DNA of 41,511 bases from an uncultured bacterium (lineage in GTDB: Bacteria; Bacillota; Clostridia; Lachnospirales; Lachnospiraceae): contig CAMFGH010000013.1 of assembly GCA_945949875.1 (NCBI GenBank), positions 1-41,511 on the forward strand, in the 5' to 3' direction. Every line of letters starts with the position of its first letter. Position 1 is the first letter of the stretch. This document shows positions 7,483 through 17,010 of this stretch, in pieces. The notes beneath the pieces were generated by a model. That model was given only the letters and a program-made list of their open reading frames with translations, made no database searches and was not told the origin of the DNA. The translations under genes were made by a program, and so were the position numbers.

Positions 7483-7698
7483 TTAAAACAGATCCTTCAA
7501 AGCATCCGCATTTTGGATGGTCATAGACTCTTTGTTTGCTTCCTGAATCTGAACATATACTTCTTTTCGATAAATCGGCACATTTTTGGGTGCTGAAATA
7601 CCGATTTTTACCTGATCGCCCTTGATTTCCAAAATGGTGATTTCGATGTCGTTATTCACCACCAGGGCTTCCCCTTTCTTTCTGGATAATGCCAGCAT
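7483..7698 (-). CDS. csrA: Carbon storage regulator CsrA
   Basis: CsrA is a small dimeric RNA-binding protein that blocks translation at GGA sites, in Firmicutes mainly that of the flagellin mRNA. The 71-residue sequence begins with the canonical MLALSRKKGEALVV and contains the KVGI-like core (QVKIGISAPKNVPIYRKEVY). The start at ATG 7698, rather than the in-frame GTG 9 bases upstream, gives the conserved N-terminus and is one base after the fliW stop. FliW, encoded just upstream, is its protein antagonist. No flagellin leader for it to act on is in the window. Confidence 0.95.
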   Translation of the reverse strand: MLALSRKKGEALVVNNDIEITILEIKGDQVKIGISAPKNVPIYRKEVYVQIQEANKESMTIQNADALKDLF

Positions 7699-7699
7699 C

Positions 7700-8170
7700 T
7701 TACTCACCTGCCTTTTCTTTTTTTGCCTGCAAAATGTCGTATACCTTAAACTTCACCGGATATTCGCCGGATTCATTATCTACGATGATCTGGCAGGCTG
7801 CCTTATTATCTGCATTGATCACGATAGGTGCCTGCAGATTTACACTCATTTCGTGAATGTCCTTTGGCACAGAAACCGTTACCATGATAAAAGTGTCCTC
7901 CGGTTGCAGATCACCAAGTGGTTTTAACAGTTCATCTTCTACCATTGGATTGTAGGATTCCTTCACATAAAGCGGATCCATAACCGGCATGGCAAATGCA
8001 GGCTCATCCAGTGACTGGAGCCATTTGATACCTCCTGCAGTTGATTTTTCCGCATCATAGATCAATGTAAACTTCTTTAAATCCGGGAATCCAATGATAC
8101 CATCTGAAAATGTGATGATCTTTTCATCACTGATATCGATTGTTCCGAACACTCTGGTTTCTACTACCAT
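7700..8170 (-). CDS. fliW: Flagellar assembly factor FliW
   Basis: FliW binds CsrA or flagellin and so couples flagellin translation to secretion. The 156-residue protein shows the family features: VFGTIDISDEKIITFSDGII and GFPDLKKFTLI near the N-terminus, LQSLDEPAFAMPVMDPL in the middle and LQAPIVINADNKAACQIIVD near the C-terminus. It is adjacent to csrA with a one-base gap and lies 96 bases downstream of flgL. Length is normal. Confidence 0.95.
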   Translation of the reverse strand: MVVETRVFGTIDISDEKIITFSDGIIGFPDLKKFTLIYDAEKSTAGGIKWLQSLDEPAFAMPVMDPLYVKESYNPMVEDELLKPLGDLQPEDTFIMVTVSVPKDIHEMSVNLQAPIVINADNKAACQIIVDNESGEYPVKFKVYDILQAKKEKAGE

Positions 8171-8266
8171 AGTTTTTTCTCCTTCTCTTGTAAAATATAC
8201 TTTCCAAAATACGTTTTTCTATCCCTTTATAAACTGCGCCAAAATATGATGTAGTTTGGTAAGTCC

Positions 8267-9970
8267 TTAGATGAAATCCATCAGATTGGTCTGCATAATC
8301 TTTCCGGTTGCTTTCAGTGCTGCCTCGTAGGTAAGTTCTGCACTGGTCAGCTGCACTGCTACTTCCGCCAGGTCTGCATCCTCATTATCGGATTTCAGGG
8401 TTTCAAAGGTAGTCTGCTGGGAAGATAATCTGGTCCTTATCAGTTCCAGCCGGCTGCCTCTGGCACCACAGTTAGTCACTGCCACATTGACCTGATCCAA
8501 AAATCCCTGCATCACAGAAATGCCGCTTTCAAAAACCTTCTGCAGATTCTCTTTTGCATAAGTAAATGCTTTATTAGCTGCGTCCAGCTGTTGCTGCAGG
8601 ACTTTCTTTTCATCTGCATCTGAAGATTTTTCCAGCATACCTTCCAAAGTGGTTACCACATTTTCAATCTGATTCACATTTTCCAGTATCTTGACTACAT
8701 CATCGATTTCTCTGCCGATAGCCGGGTCAAAGCACTCGTCTGCTGTGGTATTTACCTGCAGTCTCTGATTAAATCCAACGTCATATTCAATTATTTGTTT
8801 TTCTGCATTATTGGTAAGATAGGTGGGGTTATATACTATATCGTCATCATCTGCTGCATTGGCACCATCTTTTGTAAACTTTCCATCTGCTCCGGGTGTT
8901 TTACAATAGAAGTAATGTTCTGGTCTTAGATCTCCTTTATTAAAAGAAGATTTCTGATAGGTGACACGGATTTCACCTTCGTTCACATTTTCTGTCTGAA
9001 GGTCATCCTTTAATCCAGATAATGTTTCATATACATTTTTACTAATCAGCAATTCACCGGTGTCTGCCAGGTAAATAACTTCATCCCCGGTCAATTCTCT
9101 ATCATATGGGCTGGGAATATCCGTTGATTTTGCAGTTTCTGTGGCAGGAAATTTTTTCGGATCTGTGCCATTTTCATTAAAGCCATAGGAGATGGTCGGT
9201 ACAAATCCATCCGCTACCATTTCATCACATTCTGAATAGGACAATCGGATACGATAGTAATCGGTGGTTTTGATATCATTCTCCACCACATCCTTATAGG
9301 AATCCTGAGTTCCTTCCTGCATGTTGATCAGGTCTATATCTTTCGTCTTATATACAGGATTGCCACTTCCATCCACTTTTGGATTGCCGTTCTCATCCGT
9401 ATCCTTCACCGGATTTCCATCTGCACCCCTTTCGATCATCTTAAAACTGGTGCTCACATGAGTTCCCATCTTTAAATCCGATGCCGACAACTGCTCGGTG
9501 ATTTCATAGGCCATATTCACATCTTCTGTAAATTTCAAAGATGTCTCAGTGCGATATCCGGTGAACACATAACGTCCTGCATAATCTGCATCTCCGGTAG
9601 CATATACTTCATCCCGAAGGGACTTAAGCTGTTCCAGGATGATCTGTCTGTCGGAGGATTTCAGATATTCGTTGGAACCCTTTGTATACTGCTTCAACAT
9701 ATCTGTGATAACTTCCGTCACCTGCTGCATGGCATCCTCTGTGGTATTCAGCCAGGCTTCCGCGTCGGGGACATTACTCTTGTAATACTGGGAGATTTCT
9801 GTCACACTACTACGAAGTCTCAGGGCACGGATTGCCACAATAGGATCATCCGACGGTCTCACGATCTTCTTACCGGAAGAAATCTGGCTGCTCAGAGTAT
9901 CCTGTGCCACCTTCGTATTATTAATATTGGTGAGAGAATTGTTCTGCATGATTTTGTTGGTAATACGCAT
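8267..9970 (-). CDS. flgL: Hook-filament junction protein FlgL (HAP3), enlarged
   Basis: FlgL joins the hook to the filament. The N-terminus (MRITNKIMQNNSLTNINNTK, then SSGKKIVRPSDDPI) and the C-terminus (SAELTYEAALKATGKIMQTN, ending LMDFI) are the flagellin-like D0/D1 domains that identify FlgL. At 567 residues it is far longer than the roughly 300-residue enteric and Bacillus proteins; the extra part (about residues 150-430) is a Thr/Asp/Asn-rich insert in the surface-exposed middle. Its AGGTGAT site is good. It follows flgK in the operon. Confidence 0.93.
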   Translation of the reverse strand: MRITNKIMQNNSLTNINNTKVAQDTLSSQISSGKKIVRPSDDPIVAIRALRLRSSVTEISQYYKSNVPDAEAWLNTTEDAMQQVTEVITDMLKQYTKGSNEYLKSSDRQIILEQLKSLRDEVYATGDADYAGRYVFTGYRTETSLKFTEDVNMAYEITEQLSASDLKMGTHVSTSFKMIERGADGNPVKDTDENGNPKVDGSGNPVYKTKDIDLINMQEGTQDSYKDVVENDIKTTDYYRIRLSYSECDEMVADGFVPTISYGFNENGTDPKKFPATETAKSTDIPSPYDRELTGDEVIYLADTGELLISKNVYETLSGLKDDLQTENVNEGEIRVTYQKSSFNKGDLRPEHYFYCKTPGADGKFTKDGANAADDDDIVYNPTYLTNNAEKQIIEYDVGFNQRLQVNTTADECFDPAIGREIDDVVKILENVNQIENVVTTLEGMLEKSSDADEKKVLQQQLDAANKAFTYAKENLQKVFESGISVMQGFLDQVNVAVTNCGARGSRLELIRTRLSSQQTTFETLKSDNEDADLAEVAVQLTSAELTYEAALKATGKIMQTNLMDFI

Positions 9971-10033
9971 ATAAAATCACCTTTCTTACTATATACCGGT
10001 TTCCAGGATACACCGGTCTGGATTCTTATCGGT

Positions 10034-11935
10034 TTACACACCGGTTTCCAGAATCAGTCTGTCATAAATTTCCGCAAAGGTGGAAATCATTTTAGAGGCC
10101 AGTGTATAGGAATTCTGATACTGTACCAGATTCAGGGCCTCTTCATCCTGATCCACGCCAAAAATAGATAATCTCTGGTTCTGCAATGTATTTTCCATAG
10201 TCTCATAGGTGGTGGAGAATGTCTTTGCACTGTTGGCATTTAAGGATACATCCCCCAGCAGACAGGTCAGGAATTCTCCGGCATCGCAACCTCGGAAGCT
10301 CATCTGTTTTTTATCAGTAAACATACCGGAAAGAGCAGAGATGTTATCGTACTGGGATTCCCCATCTGTCTCAGACTCTGCTTTCTTGGTAGCTAAAAGC
10401 TCTGCATTGGCAGTCAGTGCTTTTGCGATATTTACATTGGTTGCTGTCAGTCTGTAATAGGTATCCTCTGTGCTTGTCAAACTGTAAACACCTTCTGCTG
10501 TTGTTTTGCTGAATATAGCCTCAATATTATTTGCCGCCGCATCATTTTCCCCTTTAAACTTGCCCTGGGTTCCATCAATATAATCTGCGGTAAACATCAG
10601 AGTTCCGGCTTCACCATCGTCCGTATAGCCGCTCTCCAAAATGCTGTTAAAGGCCTGGCTGAACAGCCTCACCCATTCATTCATCTGGGACATATAATAC
10701 GGAATACCCTGATAGTTAATGGTGCTTCCGGTACTGGTTTCTCTACCCACCTTGGAATCTGAGATTTTTACATCATCATTCAACTGGAAGGTATAATAAT
10801 ACTTCGCATTTCCATTTGCATCCACTTCCATGGAATAGGTCCATCCGCTGTAAGTGAACAGCTGGTTTCCTATATTGATGCTTCCGCTATCAGATAAATT
10901 ACATTTATTCAAATCGGTCAGATATTCTGCTGTCACTTCGATTTTGGCTGTATTATGGGTTGTGTCGACTTCTGCCACTGTTCCTTTGAAGTTCTCTCCA
11001 TTATTACCATCCCTGAGCTGCAAAAGTCCTGCCAGCTCACCACCCAGACTGCTGTTGGTGGTATTGAACTGATCACCACCGACCCAGTAAATATCATACA
11101 GTCCTACAATATCCGACTGATTTACTTTATAATCGGACTCTCTGGATCTGACCTCCAGTTCATTTCGGTCGTTTCCGTCTACCAGAATCTGTCCACCGGC
11201 GATTCTCACTATAAAACGATGGGCACCTGTCTCCCGATCCGGATTGTTACTGTCATAGATCGGAGTCTCTGAGACCGAAACATCCACGATCTTGGAAAGT
11301 TCATCCACCAGCTTATCTCTTTCATCACGCAGTTCATTGGCTTTTGCCCCGGTCAATTCTACCACATTGATCTGTTTATCAATGGAAGCGATTTCCTGAG
11401 ACAGAGAATTGATGGCATCTACTTTTACCTTAATCTCTGCATTGACATCCTTCTGCAGATTTTCCATGTTGGCAGAAAGATTATTGAAATATTCCGTCAG
11501 TTTCGCAGCGGTGGAAATGAATTCCTGCTTTGATGTGGAACTGCCTGCATTTTTGAGCACTTCCTGAAGAGACGTTTTCAGTGCTGTAAAAACAGTATTA
11601 AATCCGGTCTTTCCGTCATCTGTGAAATAATCCTCGATCATATTGGTGTAATACAGCTTTTCTGAGTATTCCCCATAACGGGTCTCGTTCTCCCGGTATT
11701 TCGTATCGTAAAACTCATCCCGGATACGTTCAATGGCAATGGTCTCAACACCAGCCCCCGCGCAGCCATAAGTGGTAAACGTACGAAGTGCATTTGCTGC
11801 CTGCTGTACCACCTGCTGTCTGCTGTATCCTTGTGTATCGGAATTCGATATGTTATTTGCGGTTGTGTTAAGTGCTGCATTGGCTGCCCGGAGACCGGAA
11901 CCGGCAATGCTCAGCCCAAAGAAAGTTGATGACAT
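10034..11935 (-). CDS. flgK: Hook-filament junction protein FlgK (HAP1), downstream copy
   Basis: A 633-residue protein with the FlgK N-terminus (FGLSIAGSGLRAANAALNTT, then ANNISNSDTQGYSRQQ) and the C-terminal EALNLVQYQNSYTLASKMIS helix followed by YDRLILETG. The central part is a variable Asp/Asn-rich domain. It is the second of two adjacent flgK-type genes and starts 79 bases after the first ends. The two differ clearly throughout, so the duplication is not recent. This copy has the YQNSY-type C-terminal motif typical of FlgK. Confidence 0.9.
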   Translation of the reverse strand: MSSTFFGLSIAGSGLRAANAALNTTANNISNSDTQGYSRQQVVQQAANALRTFTTYGCAGAGVETIAIERIRDEFYDTKYRENETRYGEYSEKLYYTNMIEDYFTDDGKTGFNTVFTALKTSLQEVLKNAGSSTSKQEFISTAAKLTEYFNNLSANMENLQKDVNAEIKVKVDAINSLSQEIASIDKQINVVELTGAKANELRDERDKLVDELSKIVDVSVSETPIYDSNNPDRETGAHRFIVRIAGGQILVDGNDRNELEVRSRESDYKVNQSDIVGLYDIYWVGGDQFNTTNSSLGGELAGLLQLRDGNNGENFKGTVAEVDTTHNTAKIEVTAEYLTDLNKCNLSDSGSINIGNQLFTYSGWTYSMEVDANGNAKYYYTFQLNDDVKISDSKVGRETSTGSTINYQGIPYYMSQMNEWVRLFSQAFNSILESGYTDDGEAGTLMFTADYIDGTQGKFKGENDAAANNIEAIFSKTTAEGVYSLTSTEDTYYRLTATNVNIAKALTANAELLATKKAESETDGESQYDNISALSGMFTDKKQMSFRGCDAGEFLTCLLGDVSLNANSAKTFSTTYETMENTLQNQRLSIFGVDQDEEALNLVQYQNSYTLASKMISTFAEIYDRLILETGV

Positions 11936-12014
11936 ATTTTTTCCTCATTTCATATCGTGCCATGAAATCCGAGCTCTTTTCGCTCCATTTTCCCGTCTTC
12001 TAAAACGGATGGCT

Positions 12015-13604
12015 CTATGCCCCAAAGGCATTCAACATATTTTCCAGCATAGAGTTTAAAGTATTGATATATCTGCTGGCTGCATTATATGCATTCTGAT
12101 ACATGATCATAAACTGCAGTTCTTCATCAGAAGACACACCCACGATCTGTTCCCTGGCGTTTGCTGCTTCTTCCACTGTAGTCTGCTGGCTACTGTAAAT
12201 TGCTTCGTAAACGGAACCGGAATTGGAAATCTGAGTTACCAGATCACTGTAATATTCCATAAAATTTGTTTTCTTCGTTGTGTTCGGATTCAGCTTGTAG
12301 TCCTTGGTGTTAAATGCATCCTTTAATTTTTCAGCTGTGGTGTAATCCACCGAACCATCCTCTGTTTTCATCTTAAGAAGGGATGGCTGCTGTAAAAAGT
12401 TGGGATTTACTGCAATATTTCCTACATGCCAGCCTTCTTCTATATCATTTTCCGGAATGATTCTGACAAAAAGAAGATTATCGGTATTATTTGTTCCGTC
12501 GTTATATCCTGCATCTCCCAGGATTTTATTAACTGCCTTTGCAATGTTGTTGATCAATCCGTCAAACTCTGCCTGAATGTTCATGCAGATGGACTGGGCG
12601 ATATTTTTATTGTAATGATCATTTTCTGTTGTCAGGTCGTCAGAGTTGGCGCGATGGTCGCCACGGGCCAGTAACAGCCCTTTTACCCTGCCCACGTCGG
12701 TATCTAAATCAGAAGAAATCTCTCTCTGCAGATCAAATACTCTGGCAGAATCTGCATTGTAAACTCTCTGCCCTGTTTCATTGATATAGGAGCTGGCATT
12801 CTGTGGCCAATATGGTGTGTAAAAACCATTTTCATCCATATCCATTGCCATCTCATACACGGTATCCCGTTTGACAAAATCCACGCCTTCGATCTGAACA
12901 GAAACATAGGTATCCACATCTTCCGAATATTTGATATCGCATAGTTTGGAAAGTTCGTCCAGAATGGCATTTCTTTCATCCCGAAGATCGTTGGCATGTT
13001 CTACGCCGCCGATTTCTATTTTAGCGATCTGGTCATTTAGTTCTTTGATTCTCTGTCCATATTTATTGATCTGGTCTACTGCACTTTTTACCTGGGTATT
13101 TAAATTGTCCTGATAATCACAGACACTTTCATACACATTGGTTGCCCGCTCGATCAGGGTCTGGGCCTTGGAAACAAATAAGCCCTGGGTAATCGGGCTG
13201 CTGGGATCATTGGCAAGATTCTGTATGGTTTTCCAGAAATCAGAAATGGATTCCTGGAAATTGTTATCTCCGCTTTCCCCCAGCAAATCTTCCAGCTGGA
13301 TCATAGAAGTATAGGACACTTCATAGAAAGCGCTTCTTCCCGATTCTTTTCGATAGGTTTTGTCCAGGAAATAATCTCTGACCTGTCTGGCCTCTGCATA
13401 ACGAACACCCATACCGATATCTGCGGTATAGACTGTACTGTTACTGCCTGCCAGTACATTATAGTGACGAGTAGAAAGGGACACCTGCTGTCTGGTGTAT
13501 GCAGCGGTATCCACATTAGATAAGTTATGTGCAACTGTATTTAAAGCATCAGAGCCGGTTCTGAGAGCCCCTGCTCCTACGTATATTCCACTTAATAACG
13601 ACAT
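12015..13604 (-). CDS. flgK: Hook-filament junction protein FlgK (HAP1), upstream copy
   Basis: The 529-residue protein has a FlgK-type N-terminus (MSLLSGIYVGAGALRTGSDA and the AHNLSNVDTAAYTRQQV segment) and C-terminus (EELQFMIMYQNAYNAASRYI, then NTLNSMLENML). It also shares the RDERNAILDELSKLCDI block with the downstream copy's RDERDKLVDELSKIVDV. The ATG at 13604 was preferred to the GTG at 13613 because GAGGTG lies 6 bases before it and FlgK proteins normally start MSL. It follows flgN. Whether both FlgK proteins build one junction or serve different filaments is not known. Confidence 0.9.
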   Translation of the reverse strand: MSLLSGIYVGAGALRTGSDALNTVAHNLSNVDTAAYTRQQVSLSTRHYNVLAGSNSTVYTADIGMGVRYAEARQVRDYFLDKTYRKESGRSAFYEVSYTSMIQLEDLLGESGDNNFQESISDFWKTIQNLANDPSSPITQGLFVSKAQTLIERATNVYESVCDYQDNLNTQVKSAVDQINKYGQRIKELNDQIAKIEIGGVEHANDLRDERNAILDELSKLCDIKYSEDVDTYVSVQIEGVDFVKRDTVYEMAMDMDENGFYTPYWPQNASSYINETGQRVYNADSARVFDLQREISSDLDTDVGRVKGLLLARGDHRANSDDLTTENDHYNKNIAQSICMNIQAEFDGLINNIAKAVNKILGDAGYNDGTNNTDNLLFVRIIPENDIEEGWHVGNIAVNPNFLQQPSLLKMKTEDGSVDYTTAEKLKDAFNTKDYKLNPNTTKKTNFMEYYSDLVTQISNSGSVYEAIYSSQQTTVEEAANAREQIVGVSSDEELQFMIMYQNAYNAASRYINTLNSMLENMLNAFGA

Positions 13605-13621
13605 ATTTGGCACCTCGGATG

Positions 13622-14140
13622 TTACTGCTTCGCGTCAAACCGTCCCTGCGTCTGTCCTATATGGCTTCCGTCATTATAGGCACCTTTGTTATAATTAGCA
13701 GTTTCCGGTGCAGACTTCATCGCTTGCAGCAAATTCATTTCAAACTGATTCATTTCCAGTGCATCTTCAATCAGGCCTTTGTTCTGATCATTTACCTGTT
13801 TCATCTGATACACTGCTGTTTTCAACCGGTCATGGCACTGGGCCATTTTCTGCTGTTCTTCCGGTCTTCTTTCCAGTACGCGAATCATATCCATTAGTTT
13901 AAGCGACTCAACATCCGTGTTAAGCACCTTAGCGATTTCTTTCATCACATTGCTGCGTTCCTTCTCAATGTGATTAATCTTCTCAGCTACAAGCTGTTCC
14001 TCATCCATGATCGCCTGAAGCTGGGGTAAGTCCCCCTTGATAATGACAGGGGTTTTCTTTCTGGATAAAGTGGTCAATTCTTCATATGCTTCGCTTTCTC
14101 TATCTAAAATATCCCGCAAATTATCAATCAAACTGGCCAC
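13622..14140 (-). CDS. flgN: Flagellar export chaperone FlgN
   Basis: A 172-residue, mostly helical protein with a heptad-rich N-terminal part (LIDNLRDILDRESEAYEELT) and the FlgN-like segment NQFEMNLLQAMKSA in its last quarter, followed by a disordered tail. FlgN chaperones FlgK and FlgL. Its place between flgM and flgK is the standard one. The start is a GTG with GAGGTGA just upstream. Confidence 0.8.
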   Translation of the reverse strand: MASLIDNLRDILDRESEAYEELTTLSRKKTPVIIKGDLPQLQAIMDEEQLVAEKINHIEKERSNVMKEIAKVLNTDVESLKLMDMIRVLERRPEEQQKMAQCHDRLKTAVYQMKQVNDQNKGLIEDALEMNQFEMNLLQAMKSAPETANYNKGAYNDGSHIGQTQGRFDAKQ

Positions 14141-14249
14141 TTAACTCACCTCATAAATACATTATGGAAATTTCTTTCTGCCAGAAGTTCCTTTCCGTCA
14201 GAAATTCTTTTCTTTCAGAAGTTTTCTCTGCAAATCAAAATACAGAGGT

Positions 14250-14519
14250 TTATTCTCCTGCGATTTTCCAGAGCTTCTCAGCAAAAGATTCGCCGCTTAC
14301 TTCGTAAGTTCCTTTATCCACGGCTGCCTTGATCGGAGCTGTGATATCTTCACGGATATCAGGTGCTGCTGCAACAGCCTGTTTTGCTACCTGGATCTCT
14401 CTGCCGATGCTGGAAATTTCCACGCCATCGGTACGTCCCACAGCTGCTGTTTTCTTAGTCTGAGACACTTTCTTCGTATTATAAAGCTGCTGTACCTGAA
14501 TATATGGATTTATCTTCAT
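14250..14519 (-). CDS. flgM: Anti-sigma-28 factor FlgM
   Basis: FlgM holds the flagellar sigma factor inactive until it is exported through the completed hook. The 89-residue protein shows FlgM features: N-terminal INPYIQVQQLYN, a disordered Lys/Thr-rich linker, a DGVEISSIGREIQVAKQAV segment and a C-terminal helical part (VSGESFAEKLWKIAGE). The ATG at 14519 was chosen because AAGGAGGGG precedes it and the longer in-frame start would lie only a few bases from the predicted transcription start. It is the first gene of the flgM-flgN-flgK-flgK-flgL-fliW-csrA operon. Confidence 0.9.
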   Translation of the reverse strand: MKINPYIQVQQLYNTKKVSQTKKTAAVGRTDGVEISSIGREIQVAKQAVAAAPDIREDITAPIKAAVDKGTYEVSGESFAEKLWKIAGE

Positions 14520-14572
14520 AACGATCTCCCCTCCTTGGGTATAATACTTCCTTGTTACCATTTCTATAAATG

Positions 14573-14599
14573 TTATCGGAAGATTTCCAAAAGACTTTA
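14573..14599 (-). promoter_or_regulatory. Sigma-D (sigma-28) promoter of flgM operon
   Basis: On the minus strand TAAA (14596-14599) and CCGATAA (14573-14579) are separated by 16 bases, the same geometry as the flaG promoter. The predicted start is near 14566, some 47 bases before flgM. The promoter lies just outside the large palindrome at 14629-15127. Confidence 0.85.
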
Positions 14600-14628
14600 T
14601 AGAAATTCATAATTTTCCCCCAACTTTT

Positions 14629-15127
14629 TTCGGGCAGCTTTTTTTCTGCCAACTTTTCCGGCCGGCCTTCCTGACTCCCCCCGGGCCCATGGGAGGTTTT
14701 TATCAGTGGCAAAATATTTTATATCCCAGGAACTTCTTTCTTTTCGATAAAGCATATTTTTCCAAAGCTGTACACCCGGGAGATACTTGTTCTTTTTGCA
14801 TCAGACACTGTTGGCAAAAATCCGTATAAAGATTGCCACTGCAGATAAGCAAAACGTAAGCCGGCATTCCACTCGTTCAAGACGTAGTCGCGTTTGGAAT
14901 GCCGGCTTTTATCGCGGATTTGTGTTCTGCAGTGAGCAATCTTAGGATTTTTTCCTCAGTGTCTGTGTAAAAAGGAACAAGTTCTCCCGGCTGTTCATCC
15001 GCAGAAAAACATGCTATATAAAAAGAAGCTCCTGGGATATATTTTGCAAGCTGAAAAAACCTCCCATGGGCCCGGGGGGGAAGTCTGAAAATCAGCCGGA
15101 AAAGTTGGTGAAAAAAGACTGCCCGAA
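14629..15127. repeat. 499-bp imperfect palindrome (possible structured RNA)
   Basis: Nearly the whole interval between flgM and the chemoreceptor gene is one inverted repeat: two arms of about 230-250 bases that match at an estimated 70% or more with small gaps. Matching blocks in order from outside to centre include TTCGGGCAG, CCAACTTTTCCGGC, CCGGGCCCATGGGAGG, TATCCCAGGA, CTTGTTC, CAGACACTG, CACTGCAGA and GCCGGCATTCCA. The centre is at about 14883, with an 11-bp perfect tip stem (14860-14870 / 14896-14906). No credible coding region lies inside. A transcript from either strand could fold into one long rod. Confidence 0.9.
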
Positions 15128-15138
15128 GGCAGTCTTTT
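15113..15138. terminator. Terminator of the chemoreceptor gene
   Basis: A strong hairpin (AAAAGACTGCC, CGAA loop, GGCAGTCTTTT) begins 16 bases beyond the stop of the chemoreceptor gene on the minus strand and is followed there by TCTTTTTT. The symmetric A/T flanks make it potentially bidirectional. It merges with the right end of the large palindrome. Confidence 0.85.
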
Positions 15139-15153
15139 GAAATCTATACATCC

Positions 15154-16881
15154 TTATACATTTTTGAATCGTTCTACTTCATCACTGAGTTTCCGTGAAA
15201 TCTGCAGATTATTATCTGTTTCATGCCGAATCTGTGTAATCGCTTCTACCAGTCCAACCATATTTTCTGCCACATCAGCAACACCGCGGGCATCCTCTTC
15301 CACTGCAGTACAAACACTGTTAATACTTTCACTCATGTCTTCCATGGTACTGTTGATAGCGCTGCTATTATCTGCAAACTCCTGAAGAATCACGTTCATG
15401 CTGTCTGCATCTTTCTCGTACTGTCCTACCACATTCACAAATCCATCGTAATCTGTCATGACTTTTTCATCAATAAATTTCAGCACATATTCTGCACTCT
15501 GGGAAAGCTTTACTACTGCTGCTGTAACAATTTCACTGATGCTCTGGATATTATTTGCTGTTTCGCGGCTGTTATCAGCCAGATGGCTGATTTCTCCGGC
15601 AACCACTGCAAATCCTCTGCCGGCTTCTCCGGCTCTTGCCGCTTCAATGGAAGCATTAAGGGAAAGCAGATTGGTCTGATTGGTGATACTGAGGATTTCG
15701 TTGGTCAGTTCGCGAATTCGTTCAACACTCTTACTCTCTTCCACTGCCTCCTGCAGAGAAACACGGATTTCTTCCACCATTTTTCCGGTTGCTTCTTTAT
15801 CACTGATGGTATTTGCATAAATATCATTGGCACGCTTTTTGATTTCCGTCACAAGCTGTGCTCCATCAGATGCCTTATCAGACATATTCTTAACATCTGC
15901 CACAATGCTTGTATTTCCTTCTGCCACATTGGCAAGAGTTGCGGAAATTTCCTCCATGCTGGCAGACATCTGCTGTGCGGTTGCAGATACACTATTGGCA
16001 CTTTCATTGGATGCGCCGATCTTTTCTTCCACCATTTCTGCGGAAGCCATCAGATTGACAGATTCCTCTTTCAGTTTCTGCATGATCTGCTGCAATTCTT
16101 CAATAAAGCTGTTAATACCCTCGGACATCTGACCGATCTCATCCACGGATTGTATCGGAACACGTTCCGTCAGGTCGCCTTCATTATTACGGATTCTGGA
16201 AACAATACCATCCAGTGCCTTTTTCGTTCTCTTAGCCGGTGCAGCAACGGTGCGCAGAATAACGACCAGTGCAACAAAGATAATCACAAAGAAAACCACT
16301 GTCACTGCAACTGCAAATACAATCGTACCATCGATTTTAATGGTTAAATGATTGCTGGAATACATCTGTTTTGTATAAATGGAATCACCAAACGCATCCT
16401 CTGCACTCTGAATCTGGTTTTCCTGAACAGCAAACTCGTCCATCAGCATTTTTGCATTCACATAATCACGGGTTTCTACTTTTTCAAAGAAATCTTTTAC
16501 ATCCACGTTAAATTCCTGGATAGAATTCTTCCATGCCGCACACAGTTCAGTTGCTTCCGAATCACCCGCCCGCAGGCACACAGCTTCCAGTGTTTCCAAA
16601 TTTTCATCTATCATATCCATACTGGACAGAATACTGGATCTTCTGCTTTCAAATTCTTCTCCGGTCTGATTAAAATAAACCCGGTCAAGAACTGCTTTTT
16701 CTTCCTGGAAGGCAATAGAAATTTCGCCTTTCACCTGCTGCATTTCCATGTAATTGCAAATATCATTATTAAAATCACGAATCGCTATTAATGCTGCAAG
16801 ATTCAGCCCCATTGCAATCACAAAAACAAGTGCCAGTGCGGAAAGTACCACTGCTATTTTGCCACCGATGCTTTTTTTCAT
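15154..16881 (-). CDS. Methyl-accepting chemotaxis protein
   Basis: A membrane chemoreceptor of 575 residues. TM1 is at about 8-32 and TM2 at about 183-208, flanking a helical extracytoplasmic sensor of roughly 150 residues (four-helix-bundle type); then a HAMP segment with the [12 protein letters not shown] motif, and a long coiled coil. The conserved signalling tip is complete ([20 protein letters not shown], then [12 protein letters not shown]). No C-terminal CheR-binding pentapeptide is visible. The ligand cannot be predicted. AGGAGAGG precedes the start and a possible sigma-D promoter lies at 16948-16974, consistent with co-regulation with the flagellar operons. Confidence 0.95.
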   Translation of the reverse strand: MKKSIGGKIAVVLSALALVFVIAMGLNLAALIAIRDFNNDICNYMEMQQVKGEISIAFQEEKAVLDRVYFNQTGEEFESRRSSILSSMDMIDENLETLEAVCLRAGDSEATELCAAWKNSIQEFNVDVKDFFEKVETRDYVNAKMLMDEFAVQENQIQSAEDAFGDSIYTKQMYSSNHLTIKIDGTIVFAVAVTVVFFVIIFVALVVILRTVAAPAKRTKKALDGIVSRIRNNEGDLTERVPIQSVDEIGQMSEGINSFIEELQQIMQKLKEESVNLMASAEMVEEKIGASNESANSVSATAQQMSASMEEISATLANVAEGNTSIVADVKNMSDKASDGAQLVTEIKKRANDIYANTISDKEATGKMVEEIRVSLQEAVEESKSVERIRELTNEILSITNQTNLLSLNASIEAARAGEAGRGFAVVAGEISHLADNSRETANNIQSISEIVTAAVVKLSQSAEYVLKFIDEKVMTDYDGFVNVVGQYEKDADSMNVILQEFADNSSAINSTMEDMSESINSVCTAVEEDARGVADVAENMVGLVEAITQIRHETDNNLQISRKLSDEVERFKNV

Positions 16882-16947
16882 ATTCCTCTCCTACATAAAT
16901 AATTTCTGTCAAAATTTAGAATCGTTTCGTTTTTTTATATTATAATC

Positions 16948-16974
16948 CTATCGATATCTAAAATCCATTATTTT
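16948..16974 (-). promoter_or_regulatory. Possible sigma-D promoter of the chemoreceptor gene
   Basis: On the minus strand AAAA (16971-16974) and TCGATAG (16948-16954) are 16 bases apart. This is a one-mismatch-per-box variant of the sigma-D pattern seen at flaG and flgM, with the right spacing and about 60 bases before the start codon. A sigma-A-like TATAAT also occurs close by, so the assignment is tentative. Confidence 0.4.
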
Positions 16975-17010
16975 CTTCTTATTTCCGTAAAATTCGATCT
17001 TCAATTTTCT

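Noticed and set aside
14479-14712. 77-residue minus-strand frame entering the palindrome
   Set aside because: It overlaps flgM and its sigma-D promoter and shows no coding features; the sequence is better explained by the palindrome.
15223-16347. 374-residue plus-strand reading frame
   Set aside because: It is fully antisense to a well-supported chemoreceptor gene, rich in Cys, His and Ile, with no ribosome binding site or known domain. It is a codon-bias shadow.
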